Below, one piece after another: positions 15,005 to 25,683 of a stretch of DNA of 34,771 nucleotides (position 1 is the first letter of the stretch; the number at the start of each line of letters is the position of its first letter). Source of the stretch: Candidatus Ruminococcus equi. GTDB taxonomy: Bacteria; Bacillota; Clostridia; Oscillospirales; Acutalibacteraceae. The position numbers and the translations under genes were made by a program. Below the pieces are notes generated by a model that was not told the origin of the DNA, searched no databases, and worked only from the letters and a program-made list of their open reading frames with translations. Where the stretch lies: NCBI GenBank assembly GCA_018065465.1, contig JAGHTC010000051.1:1-34771 (forward strand), in the 5' to 3' direction.

Positions 15005-17127
15005 AAAATATCACACTTGCAAAATCAGCGGGATTTTGTTTCGGCGTAAATCGTGCTGTTGATATTGCGAATAAATTAGCAGATACCCAAAAAGGCGGTT
15101 GCACATTAGGTCCTATCATTCATAACAAAGAATTAGTTGAAGAACTTAAGAACAAGGGAATAGTGTCAGTCGATAATATAGAAGATGTAAAAAACTATTC
15201 TTCGGTAATTATCCGCTCGCATGGTGTTGCGAAATCTGTAATAGATAATATACAAAAATTGGATGTTGAACTTATAGATGCAACTTGTCCCTTTGTTTCT
15301 AAGATTCATAAGATTGTTGCTAAAGCATCCGGTGAAGGTAAAACTGTTATTATAGCAGGGGACAGAAATCATCCCGAAGTAGTTGGAATTATCGGGCACC
15401 TTAACGGCGAGTATTTTACATTCAAAAATGAAGAAGAATTACAATATATTTTAGAAATAATTCCACAAGAGAATAATAAGCCTATTTGTGTAGTAGCACA
15501 AACCACTTTTGATGTCGAACTTTTTAAAAAATGTGTAAAAATTCTTAAAAAAGTATATACAAACGCAGAATTTTTTGATACAATATGTAATGCTACGTCG
15601 GTTAGACAAGCAGAGGCTGCATCACTTGCCAAAGAATCCGATTGTATGATTATCATAGGCGACACTCACAGCTCTAATACTTACAAATTGTTTTCTATTT
15701 GTAAATCTTATTGTGAGAACTCTCATCTAATTGAAACTGCAGATGATCTACAAGTTGAATTTTTTGAGCAGTGTGATAAAATCGGCGTGACAGCGGGTGC
15801 TTCTACACCTGACAGGATAATAAAGGAGGTACTGGATAAAATGACTGATGAAATCAAATCCGGTGAAACAAAAGAATCTTTTGAGGAGATGTTAGAAGAA
15901 TCCCTCAAAACTTTAAATACAAATGAAAGGGTTATGGGCACTGTTGTCGGTATAGCACCTAACGAAGTTTTCGTAGATGTCGGCAGAAAGCAAGCAGGTT
16001 TTATTCCGCTTGAAGAATTGTCGGCTACTCCTATTTCTTCTCCCGAAGAAGTTGTCAAAATCGGCGATGTAATTGAACTTCTTATCATGAAGACAAATGA
16101 CCAGGAAGGCACAATAATGCTTTCCAAAAAGCGTGTAGATGCTAAAAAAGGCTTTGAAAAACTTGAAAAGGCTTATCAGGATAAAGAAGTACTCACAGGA
16201 GTTGTTACTGAAGTAATCAACGGCGGTGTTATTGTCGTTGCAAATGATACAAGAATTTTCGTTCCTGCATCACAGGCAACTCTTAACCGTGATGATAATC
16301 TCGAAGACCTTAAAGGTCAGGAAGTTAACTTCCGTCTTATCGAAGTATCACAGCGCGGCAGAAGACAGAAAATTATCGGTTCTATCCGTTCTGTCCTCAG
16401 AGAAGAAGCAAATGAAGCGAAATCTGCTTTCTGGAACGAATGCGAAGTTGGTAAGAAATATACAGGTACAGTCAGAACTTTAACTCCTTATGGTGCTTTT
16501 GTTGAGCTCGGCGGAGTTTCCGGAATGATTCACATTTCCGAACTTTCGTGGCTTAGAATCAAACACCCGAGTGAAGTAGTAAATGTCGGCGATACTGTTG
16601 AAGTATATGTAAAAGATATTAATAAAGAAACAAAGAAGATTTCTTTGGGCTACAAGAAGACTGAAGATAATCCGTGGCTCATCCTCAAAGAGCAGTATCC
16701 GGTTGATACTGTTGTAAAAGCAAAAATCGCAGGACTTACTTCTTTCGGTGCTTTTGCAAACATCATCCCCGGTATAGACGGTCTTATCCATATTTCTCAG
16801 ATTTCTAACAAGCGTATCGAAAAGCCTGCCGATGAACTCAAGGTCGGCGAAGAAGTTGAGGCAAAGATTATTGCAATTGATTTCGACAAAAAGCGTGTAA
16901 GTCTTTCTATCCGTGCTTTACTTCCTGAACCTGAAGTTGAAGTAAAAGAAGAAAAGGCTGAAGAAAGCCTTGATGACGAAGTTGTTGCAGTAGCAGAAGC
17001 TGATGGTGAAATCACAGTTTCCGAAACTGTAGAAGTTGAAGAACCTGTTGCAGAGGCTGAAGAAGTTGTAGCAGAAGTTGAAACTACCGAAACAGCAGAA
17101 GAAAAAGAAGAAGCTGCAGAGGAATAA
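15001..17127 (+). CDS. ispH-rpsA: Fusion of 4-hydroxy-3-methylbut-2-enyl diphosphate reductase (IspH) and ribosomal protein S1
   Basis: A 708-residue fusion. Residues 1-280 are IspH, the last enzyme of the MEP isoprenoid pathway, with the [4Fe-4S] cysteines C13, C96 and C196, the histidine segments around H41, H74 and H124, and the catalytic glutamate in NHPEV. After a linker (281-305) come four S1 RNA-binding domains at about 307-378, 392-460, 478-548 and 563-633, then a roughly 70-residue tail rich in glutamate and valine. This fusion is known in many Clostridia. It starts at TTG 15001, six bases after AGGA, within the end of plsC. A perfect internal ribosome binding site lies before codon 281 (separate entry). 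Confidence 0.96.
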   Translation: MKNITLAKSAGFCFGVNRAVDIANKLADTQKGGCTLGPIIHNKELVEELKNKGIVSVDNIEDVKNYSSVIIRSHGVAKSVIDNIQKLDVELIDATCPFVSKIHKIVAKASGEGKTVIIAGDRNHPEVVGIIGHLNGEYFTFKNEEELQYILEIIPQENNKPICVVAQTTFDVELFKKCVKILKKVYTNAEFFDTICNATSVRQAEAASLAKESDCMIIIGDTHSSNTYKLFSICKSYCENSHLIETADDLQVEFFEQCDKIGVTAGASTPDRIIKEVLDKMTDEIKSGETKESFEEMLEESLKTLNTNERVMGTVVGIAPNEVFVDVGRKQAGFIPLEELSATPISSPEEVVKIGDVIELLIMKTNDQEGTIMLSKKRVDAKKGFEKLEKAYQDKEVLTGVVTEVINGGVIVVANDTRIFVPASQATLNRDDNLEDLKGQEVNFRLIEVSQRGRRQKIIGSIRSVLREEANEAKSAFWNECEVGKKYTGTVRTLTPYGAFVELGGVSGMIHISELSWLRIKHPSEVVNVGDTVEVYVKDINKETKKISLGYKKTEDNPWLILKEQYPVDTVVKAKIAGLTSFGAFANIIPGIDGLIHISQISNKRIEKPADELKVGEEVEAKIIAIDFDKKRVSLSIRALLPEPEVEVKEEKAEESLDDEVVAVAEADGEITVSETVEVEEPVAEAEEVVAEVETTETAEEKEEAAEE
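15822..15843 (+). promoter_or_regulatory. Possible internal ribosome binding site at the IspH/S1 junction
   Basis: AAAGGAGGT at 15822-15830 is a full Shine-Dalgarno match inside the coding frame, 11 bases before an in-frame ATG at 15841 (codon 281). That codon is just where IspH ends and the S1 linker begins. Initiation here would give a separate 428-residue S1-like protein. The bases also encode the ordinary peptide IKEV, so coincidence is possible. Confidence 0.45.
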
Positions 17128-17140
17128 TTTTTAAAAAACT

Positions 17141-17167
17141 TGGGCATCCCTTTGGATGCCCATTTTT
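17141..17167 (+). terminator. Rho-independent terminator after ispH-S1
   Basis: GGGCATCC (17142-17149) pairs perfectly with GGATGCCC (17154-17161) around CTTT, followed by a five-T run. It closes the operon that starts near 11.58 kb. Confidence 0.94.
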
Positions 17168-17180
17168 ATCAGGTGATACT

Positions 17181-17732
17181 ATGTATGAAAACATAAAAGA
17201 AGATGCCTATAACGCATTCTCTGAAATAATCGAAATAGCAAAACTAAAAGAGAATTCTATAATTGTTCTTGGCTGTTCAACCAGTGAAATTTTAGGAAGT
17301 AAAATAGGTACAAATTCTGCAATAGACGTTGCAAAAGCATTGTATGAAGGAATGTATGATTTACTTAAATCAAAAGGTATTTTTCTTGCTGCCCAATGTT
17401 GTGAACATCTAAACCGTGCATTGGTAATAGAAAAAGAACTTGCAGACAAACTCCGCCTTGAAATTGTCAATGCTGTACCTCAACCGAAAGCTGGAGGTTC
17501 TTCCGCTACTACAGCATATTCTGTTATGAAAGAACCAGTATTGGTAGAACATATCAAAGCTGACGCAGGAATTGATATAGGCGGGACACTTATCGGAATG
17601 CATTTGAAAGAAACAGCTATTCCTGTACGTCTTAAAAACAATAAAATCGGTAATGCTAATGTTACCGCAGCAAGAACAAGGGCGAAATACATTGGTGGCG
17701 AAAGAACTGTTTACAATCAAGATTTAATGTAA
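17181..17732 (+). CDS. YwlG/UPF0340 (DUF436) family protein
   Basis: A 183-residue protein matching the TIGR01440/YwlG family as I recall it. It has IIVLGCSTSEILGSKIGT near the N-terminus, AAQCCEHLNRALVIEK in the middle, and AGIDIGGTLIGMHL later. No membrane segment or signal peptide is seen. The biochemical function of the family is not established to my knowledge; conserved cysteines in LGCST and QCCEH are notable. It starts 13 bases after the upstream terminator with AGGTGA before ATG, so it needs either readthrough or a promoter I did not find. The HD-domain gene follows after 11 bases. Confidence 0.85.
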   Translation: MYENIKEDAYNAFSEIIEIAKLKENSIIVLGCSTSEILGSKIGTNSAIDVAKALYEGMYDLLKSKGIFLAAQCCEHLNRALVIEKELADKLRLEIVNAVPQPKAGGSSATTAYSVMKEPVLVEHIKADAGIDIGGTLIGMHLKETAIPVRLKNNKIGNANVTAARTRAKYIGGERTVYNQDLM

Positions 17733-17743
17733 CGGAGGATATT

Positions 17744-20349
<2,606 letters not shown>

Positions 20350-20395
20350 CAGCATTTTGTTAATATCGAAAGCATAGTATCTACAGGGTGATTTT

Positions 20396-21106
20396 TTGAA
20401 AATCAAACATCTGTATATACTGATATGTTCGCTGTTGTTTCTGTCTTTTGTTATTTTAATGATAACTGCTTTTAAAAACATTTCTTTTCAAGTGATGGAA
20501 GACCGCATTGCTGATTTTCCTACTGTAATTATTGATGCAGGCCACGGTGGGGAAGATGGAGGCTGTGTTGCAAAAGACGGTACTCTTGAAAAAGATATAA
20601 ATCTTTCAATTTCTAAGAAACTGTCCGAAATGCTAAGAGAAAAAGGCTTTAATGTTCGAGAAATCAGAACAGAAGACATATCAATTTATAATGATAATTC
20701 AGAAACTCTTTCTGAAAAAAAGACTTCGGATTTACACAATCGACTCGCGATTTTTAATTCGAATGAAAATAATGTAATTATCAGTATTCATCAAAACCAT
20801 TTTAGTGATAGTTCATATTACGGAACACAGGTCTTTTATTCAAAGAATAATTCAAACAGCAAAATTCTTGCGGAAGCGGTACGCAAATCTGTGAAAGAAT
20901 CTTTGCAAAAAGATAATGAAAGAGAAACAAAACAAGCAGATAAGTCTATATTTTTACTTGATAATGCAACCGTTCCTGCCGTTATAGTTGAATGTGGATT
21001 TCTATCAAACGATAACGAACGAGAAAAACTCAAAACAGAAGAATATCAAAATAAAATGGCTTATGCAATTTGCCTTGGCTTTTTAGAATATTACTATACA
21101 AAATAG
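20396..21106 (+). CDS. cwlD: N-acetylmuramoyl-L-alanine amidase, CwlD-like
   Basis: Cleaves the amide bond between muramic acid and the peptide in peptidoglycan; CwlD of spore formers does so for cortex muramic-lactam formation. The 236 residues have an N-terminal membrane anchor or signal at about 5-26 and an Amidase_3 domain with the zinc ligands H50 (DAGHGGEDGG), E65 (TLEKDINL) and the histidine in IISIHQNH, plus the catalytic glutamate in VIVECGFLS. It starts at TTG, five bases after AGGGTG. A sporulation role is likely only if the organism makes spores, which this window cannot show. Confidence 0.9.
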   Translation: MKIKHLYILICSLLFLSFVILMITAFKNISFQVMEDRIADFPTVIIDAGHGGEDGGCVAKDGTLEKDINLSISKKLSEMLREKGFNVREIRTEDISIYNDNSETLSEKKTSDLHNRLAIFNSNENNVIISIHQNHFSDSSYYGTQVFYSKNNSNSKILAEAVRKSVKESLQKDNERETKQADKSIFLLDNATVPAVIVECGFLSNDNEREKLKTEEYQNKMAYAICLGFLEYYYTK

Positions 21107-21116
21107 AGGTATGATT

Positions 21117-22475
21117 ATGGCTTCAAAAATAAAGAGTGTTTATATTTGCTCTGAATGTGGATATGAAAGTGCAAAATGGTACGGAAAATGTCCTTCTTGC
21201 GGTGAATGGAACACACTAAATGAAGAAATAAAAGACTATTCAAAACCGACTAATACTGTTTCGAAAATTGCTTCATATACACCTGCAATCGGTATAAAAG
21301 AAATTAACACCAATGATGAAACAAGATATAAGACAGGTCTTTGTGAACTCGACAGAGTATTAGGCGGCGGCATAGTAAAGGGCAGCCTTGTATTACTAGG
21401 CGGTGACCCCGGTATCGGTAAATCTACAATTTTACTGCAAATTTGCGAGTATCTCGGAAACAATATGAAAATCCTCTATGTATCCGGTGAGGAATCAAAA
21501 AGACAACTCAAACTTCGTGCAACAAGACTTGGCGTAAACTCCGATAATCTCTACATACTTACACAAACTGATGTTGAACTTGTAAGCGAAGCGATAAGAC
21601 AGGACAAGCCTAACCTTGTTATGATAGACTCTATCCAAACAATGTCGCTTTCTGAACTTTCATCTTCACCCGGTAGCGTAACGCAAGTCAGAGAATGTAC
21701 AAACTATCTTATGAGAGTAGCAAAAAGCCTTGATATACCTATGATTATTGTAGGCCATGTTAATAAAGAAGGCTCAATAGCAGGACCGAAAGTTCTTGAG
21801 CATATAGTTGACGCTGTACTTCATTTTGAGGGCGATAAACAAATGTCCTACAGAATTTTGCGCGCTGTTAAAAATCGTTACGGCTCTACAAACGAAATCG
21901 GCGTTTTTGAAATGACGGATAAAGGACTGAAAGAAGTTGTAAACCCGTCTATGATGCTGTTATCAGGCAGACCGAAGAATGTATCGGGTACTTGTGTTGC
22001 ATGCGCTATGGAAGGCACAAGACCGATTTTGGCTGAAATTCAGGGACTTGCAACAGCAACAGGATTTGGAAATCCACGTAGAATGAGTACCGGCTTTGAT
22101 TATAACAGAATGTCGCTTATTCTGGCTGTACTTGAAAAGCGTGCAGGATATTATTTTTCAAATACTGACGCTTATATAAATGTTGTTGGTGGCTTAAGGC
22201 TGGATGAGCCCGCTGTTGATATCGCTGTTGCAATGGCTCTTGTATCAAGTTTAAAGGATATTCCGATATCCGATGACTGCATTGCTTTCGGTGAAATAGG
22301 ACTTGCAGGAGAGATTCGCTCTGTCAGCCATGCTCAGCAAAGAGTTAACGAAGCATTAAGGCTTGGATTCAAAAAGATTATTTTGCCGTATCACAACATG
22401 AAAGATGTTACAGAGGATAAATGTTTAATCCCTGTATCTAATATCAGACAAGCATTTGAGGCATTAAGTGAATAA
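21117..22475 (+). CDS. radA: DNA repair protein RadA
   Basis: RecA-like branch-migration helicase in recombinational repair. The 452 residues have an N-terminal zinc finger (C11, C14, C25, C28), a Walker A motif GGDPGIGKST at 95-104, the RadA signature as KNRYG (usually KNRFG), and a C-terminal Lon-protease-like domain with a non-proteolytic fold. ATG 21117 is preferred over ATG 21111 because GAGG lies only one base before the latter and seven before the former. Its end overlaps the GTG start of the next gene by eight bases. Confidence 0.97.
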   Translation: MASKIKSVYICSECGYESAKWYGKCPSCGEWNTLNEEIKDYSKPTNTVSKIASYTPAIGIKEINTNDETRYKTGLCELDRVLGGGIVKGSLVLLGGDPGIGKSTILLQICEYLGNNMKILYVSGEESKRQLKLRATRLGVNSDNLYILTQTDVELVSEAIRQDKPNLVMIDSIQTMSLSELSSSPGSVTQVRECTNYLMRVAKSLDIPMIIVGHVNKEGSIAGPKVLEHIVDAVLHFEGDKQMSYRILRAVKNRYGSTNEIGVFEMTDKGLKEVVNPSMMLLSGRPKNVSGTCVACAMEGTRPILAEIQGLATATGFGNPRRMSTGFDYNRMSLILAVLEKRAGYYFSNTDAYINVVGGLRLDEPAVDIAVAMALVSSLKDIPISDDCIAFGEIGLAGEIRSVSHAQQRVNEALRLGFKKIILPYHNMKDVTEDKCLIPVSNIRQAFEALSE

Positions 22476-23175
22476 AAGAGTATTGATATCGCAAAAAGGC
22501 GATTTTTATAAAAAACTGAACAAATGTTCGATAAAAACAACATTAACTGATAAAGTAGGGGAATTTATCAGTTTTGAGCAGTATCATGCAGATATGCAGT
22601 GTCTGATGGTAGAGGACACTGCATTTGTATTAAGTTGTTGTAAAAATGTAATTGATACATTAAATGAGCATTATAAAGTGATAGTTTGTGATGAATACGA
22701 TGCTAAATATCCAGATAATATTGGGCTAAATGCGTTGATATTAGGAAAAACTCTTGTGGGAAAAATCTCTTCAATAAATCCAAAAATTATAGATTTTTGC
22801 AAAAAACACAATTATTCATTTATAAATGTAAATCAAGGCTATACAGCGTGTTCGTGTGCAGTAGTTGATGAAACATCTGTAATTACAGCAGATAATTCTA
22901 TATATAAAGTATTAACTAATAATGGATACAATGTATTGAAAATAAATGAAGGTCATATAAAGCTAACTGGTGCTGATTACGGATTTATCGGCGGAGCAAG
23001 TGCGAAAATAGAAAACATATTATATTTCTTTGGTAATATCAAAAAACACCCTGATTACAAAAGAATCAAGGAATTTTGTAATAATAGAGGTGTGAATATA
23101 GTTTCTTTATCAAATTGCGATTTAACCGATATCGGCGGCATTAGACTGCTAAATCACTGGAAAGCCCTTCCCTAA
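22468..23175 (+). CDS. Conserved protein of unknown function, possibly DUF6873/GME-fold
   Basis: A 235-residue soluble protein with no membrane helix or signal. Notable segments are QGYTACSCAVVDETSVITAD, EGHIKLTGADYGFIGGAS and SLSNCDLTDIGGIRLLNHW. The repeated short beta/alpha pattern with an IGGAS turn and late GGIR is reminiscent of the guanidino-group-modifying enzyme fold, and I recall a DUF6873 family described that way, but I cannot confirm the match. It starts at GTG inside radA, six bases after GAGG, so it is co-translated with radA. By eye its codons are somewhat richer in A and T than those of radA. Function unknown. Confidence 0.75.
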   Translation: MNKRVLISQKGDFYKKLNKCSIKTTLTDKVGEFISFEQYHADMQCLMVEDTAFVLSCCKNVIDTLNEHYKVIVCDEYDAKYPDNIGLNALILGKTLVGKISSINPKIIDFCKKHNYSFINVNQGYTACSCAVVDETSVITADNSIYKVLTNNGYNVLKINEGHIKLTGADYGFIGGASAKIENILYFFGNIKKHPDYKRIKEFCNNRGVNIVSLSNCDLTDIGGIRLLNHWKALP

Positions 23176-23211
23176 ATTACATAAAATATTGATTTTGTGT
23201 AATTTTCTTAT
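23174..23211 (+). terminator. AT-rich hairpin terminator after the radA-linked gene
   Basis: A 14-pair stem, 23174-23187 with 23192-23205, has one G-T pair and an ATTG loop, followed by TCTTATTT. The T-tract is imperfect and the stem is mostly A-T, so efficiency is uncertain. It starts inside the stop codon of the 22468 gene. Confidence 0.65.
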
Positions 23212-23236
23212 TTGGAATATACAGGTGTCTTTCCTA

Positions 23237-23245
23237 TGCTATAAT
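23237..23245 (+). promoter_or_regulatory. Extended -10 promoter for the Xer recombinase gene
   Basis: TGCTATAAT is an exact extended -10 element, 26 bases before the ATG. A TTGGAA at 23212-23217 is 22 bases away, too far to be a normal -35 box, so the TG extension probably compensates. Confidence 0.7.
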
Positions 23246-23271
23246 TAGAAAAACAATTTGCGGTGGTTAAA

Positions 23272-24261
23272 ATGAAAGATTTTACAAACGATGCTCCCGA
23301 GATTATAAAAGAATATTTATATTACTTGCAGACTGTTAAAGGAAAATCTTCTAAAACTGTTGACGAATATTATTCTGATTTACGGACTTTCTTTCGTTTT
23401 GTAAAAATGAAAAGAAATCTTGTTAACTCTGATATTCCCTTTACTGACATTCGTATTGATGATATCGACATCGATTTTATCAGAAGTGTAACATTAACAG
23501 ATGCTTATGAATTTATGAATTTTCTTCTTCGTGAACGAAAAAACGATTCTTCTGCTCGTGCCAGAAAAACCTCTTCCCTTAAGGGCTTTTTTAACTACCT
23601 TACTGTAAAAAAGCATTATCTTGATAAGGACCCTATAAAAGAACTTGAACGCCCTAAAGAAAAGAAATCTTTACCCAAATACTTAACATTAGAACAAAGC
23701 ATCGAACTTCTTAACGCAGTTGACGGCAAAAACAAAGAACGCGATTACTGTATTTTGACCTTGTTTTTGAATTGTGGTATGCGTCTTTCTGAATTAGTTG
23801 GATTGAATTACACAGATATACGCCCCGACAATACAGTGAGAATTTTAGGTAAAGGTAACAAAGAACGCATTATTTACCTTAATCCCGCCTGCGTTGAAGC
23901 AATTAACGCATATATGAAAGTTCGCCCTGTTGACGGAATTCCGGCTAAAGATAAGCACGCTTTGTTTATCAGTTCGCAGAAAAAGCGTGTAAGTCGTGAA
24001 CTTGTACAGAAAACAGTTTATAAATATTTAGAAAAAATCGGACTGGATTCACAAGGATATTCATGCCACAAACTTCGTCACACGGCAGCGACATTGATGT
24101 ATCAACAAGGTAAAGTTGATATAAGAGTCCTTAAAGAAATTTTAGGTCACGAAAACCTTGGAACTACAGAAATTTATACTCACCTGAATACATCTCAAAT
24201 GGAACAAGCGGCTAACGCTAATCCTCTTGCAAAAGTCATGCCGAAAAAAGATAATAAATAA
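23272..24261 (+). CDS. Xer-type tyrosine recombinase
   Basis: A 329-residue recombinase with an N-terminal SAM-like core-binding domain (about 1-110) and a catalytic domain. All active-site residues are present: R171 (NCGMRLSE), K194 (GKGNKER), H266 and R269 (HKLRH), H293 (LGHEN) and nucleophile Y302 (IYTHL). This close set and its length fit the chromosomal XerC/XerD/XerA group that resolves dimers at dif. ATG 23272 is chosen over GTG 23263 because GGTGG lies five bases before it. The neighbours are core genes and no attachment sites are seen, so a phage integrase is unlikely. Whether it acts alone or with a partner is unknown. Confidence 0.9.
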   Translation: MKDFTNDAPEIIKEYLYYLQTVKGKSSKTVDEYYSDLRTFFRFVKMKRNLVNSDIPFTDIRIDDIDIDFIRSVTLTDAYEFMNFLLRERKNDSSARARKTSSLKGFFNYLTVKKHYLDKDPIKELERPKEKKSLPKYLTLEQSIELLNAVDGKNKERDYCILTLFLNCGMRLSELVGLNYTDIRPDNTVRILGKGNKERIIYLNPACVEAINAYMKVRPVDGIPAKDKHALFISSQKKRVSRELVQKTVYKYLEKIGLDSQGYSCHKLRHTAATLMYQQGKVDIRVLKEILGHENLGTTEIYTHLNTSQMEQAANANPLAKVMPKKDNK

Positions 24262-24264
24262 GAA

Positions 24265-24306
24265 AAGTGCTGAAACATTCTAAATGTGTTTCAGCACTTG
24301 TTTTTA
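24265..24306. terminator. Bidirectional terminator between xer and the MORN-repeat gene
   Basis: A perfect 12-pair stem, AAGTGCTGAAAC (24265-24276) with GTTTCAGCACTT (24288-24299), around an 11-base loop. It is followed by GTTTTTAT on the plus strand and TTTTCTT on the minus strand, so it can stop both converging genes. Confidence 0.93.
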
Positions 24307-25635
24307 TATTAGCTCAGAAATATTATAAGTTTTCTCACCTATTTTGTTTTCGTTTATATCATATTTTGCGATAATTACTGAATCATCAGGCATAAAGTTT
24401 ATCAAAACAGTTTCGCCTGTCGAAAGTTCTTTGCGAACGAATTTAACATTACCGTCTTTTGCAAGCCTTACGCCGTTAGAAAACGGTTTGTTGTCTTTCC
24501 ATGTTCCCACATGAATACTTGCGTCAACGGAGCTGATACCTACACCGAGACCGTTTCTGCTGTTATCTTTCCAATCACCGAAATAGCACAGTCCCCCATC
24601 TTTATAATAATATGAACCGACACCATTTCTTTTATCGTTTGAATAGTATCCTTCATAGGTTGTTTTACCGTTTAGCATTGTTCTGCCGTATCCATCACGA
24701 TTATCAGCGAAATCAAGATTTCCGTAGTAGAGATATTCAGTCCCATCAACCTCTATTACTTTATCAGGTAAAACTTTGTACTCTTCAAGCGGATTGTGTT
24801 CTTCTTCAACTTTTATTTCGATATTAGAATTAACAATTGTATTTTCATCCATCGTGGTTTCTTCTTTCTCATTGATTTTAGGAGATATTTCATCTTCAAA
24901 AGGCTCTGCTTTTGTGATATCAACAATTTCAGATAGATTTCTTTTCACATTGAAATATGCGGGATTTATTTTTGCTGCAAGTTCCGTTTCATCTTTTGAA
25001 ATGAAACTTTCATCGGAAAGTAAAACTTCTTTATTGTGATAACATTCATCGACAAAATTATTGTATATAATCAACTGTTCATTTGATAAAAACTTTACAA
25101 CGCCTTCGTCAGTATATGCTTCAACGAAATAATCCGTGAATTGTTCATCTACCATTTTGTCAACAAAATCATCACCGGATTTCGGCATAGAAAACAAAAG
25201 CAGAGGTTCAGAAAATGACGCTGATTTCATCAAAAGGCAAAGTCCGATAGATGCTCTTCGAGGCTCAATCTCACAAATCAATTCACCATTTTTGCTGTAA
25301 TATCCAACTTTTAAAAGAGTATGGTACTTACTGAAATTCAGTTTTTTGAATAAATAACCATTTTTATTTGCACAAATTGAATACTTATCATCAGGCATAT
25401 TCTTTACTGTTTCTATGACTGATGTTTCAGTGCTGACGCTCCAAAACATAGGTTTGTTATGTTCAATTGAGTATTCATAAAAAACAGGATTGCTTTCGGA
25501 ATTAACTGTAAACTTTGATTTTACTTTAGTTTTTTCATCAAAATATTCTTTTCGGATATTTGAAAGTATGTCGTAAAGTAAATCTGTATCGTCAATTTTT
25601 GTGTAAATTATATTGTAAAAATACTTAATACCCAT
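24304..25635 (-). CDS. MORN-repeat protein with an uncharacterised N-terminal region
   Basis: A 443-residue protein without signal peptide or membrane helix, so probably cytoplasmic. Residues about 303-394 contain three to four MORN-type repeats, for example YEGYYSNDKRNGVGSYYY and YFGDWKDNSRNGLGVGI. MORN repeats form beta hairpins that bind proteins or, in some cases, lipids. Residues 1-225 look like one folded unit I do not recognise; about 240-290 are rich in glutamate and likely flexible. TAGGAG lies four to five bases before the ATG. It follows pfkA after 48 bases that hold a terminator-like hairpin, so it may be expressed by readthrough. Function unknown. Confidence 0.8.
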   Translation of the reverse strand: MGIKYFYNIIYTKIDDTDLLYDILSNIRKEYFDEKTKVKSKFTVNSESNPVFYEYSIEHNKPMFWSVSTETSVIETVKNMPDDKYSICANKNGYLFKKLNFSKYHTLLKVGYYSKNGELICEIEPRRASIGLCLLMKSASFSEPLLLFSMPKSGDDFVDKMVDEQFTDYFVEAYTDEGVVKFLSNEQLIIYNNFVDECYHNKEVLLSDESFISKDETELAAKINPAYFNVKRNLSEIVDITKAEPFEDEISPKINEKEETTMDENTIVNSNIEIKVEEEHNPLEEYKVLPDKVIEVDGTEYLYYGNLDFADNRDGYGRTMLNGKTTYEGYYSNDKRNGVGSYYYKDGGLCYFGDWKDNSRNGLGVGISSVDASIHVGTWKDNKPFSNGVRLAKDGNVKFVRKELSTGETVLINFMPDDSVIIAKYDINENKIGEKTYNISELI

Positions 25636-25644
25636 ATTTCTCCT

Positions 25645-25674
25645 AAAAATTCAGGCACATAAAATGTGCCTGAA
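25645..25674 (-). terminator. Terminator-like hairpin between pfkA and the MORN-repeat gene
   Basis: A perfect ten-pair stem, TTCAGGCACA with TGTGCCTGAA, around a five-base loop, followed on the minus strand by TTTTT. The T-run abuts the AGGAG ribosome binding site of the MORN gene. It should end most pfkA transcripts and let some through. Confidence 0.88.
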
Positions 25675-25683
25675 AAATTTATA

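Noticed and set aside
15723-16127. Minus-strand ORF of 134 codons opposite ispH-S1
   Set aside because: It is antisense to a strongly supported gene, is serine- and proline-rich as expected from the reversed codons, and has no ribosome binding site.
16921-17127. Low-complexity glutamate/valine tail of the S1 part as a frameshift artefact
   Set aside because: It stays in frame, ends at a stop next to a terminator, and acidic tails are common on S1-type proteins.
23272-24261. Tyrosine recombinase as the integrase of a mobile element
   Set aside because: The length and active-site pattern fit chromosomal Xer proteins, the neighbours are core genes, and no flanking repeats, tRNA target or cargo are seen.
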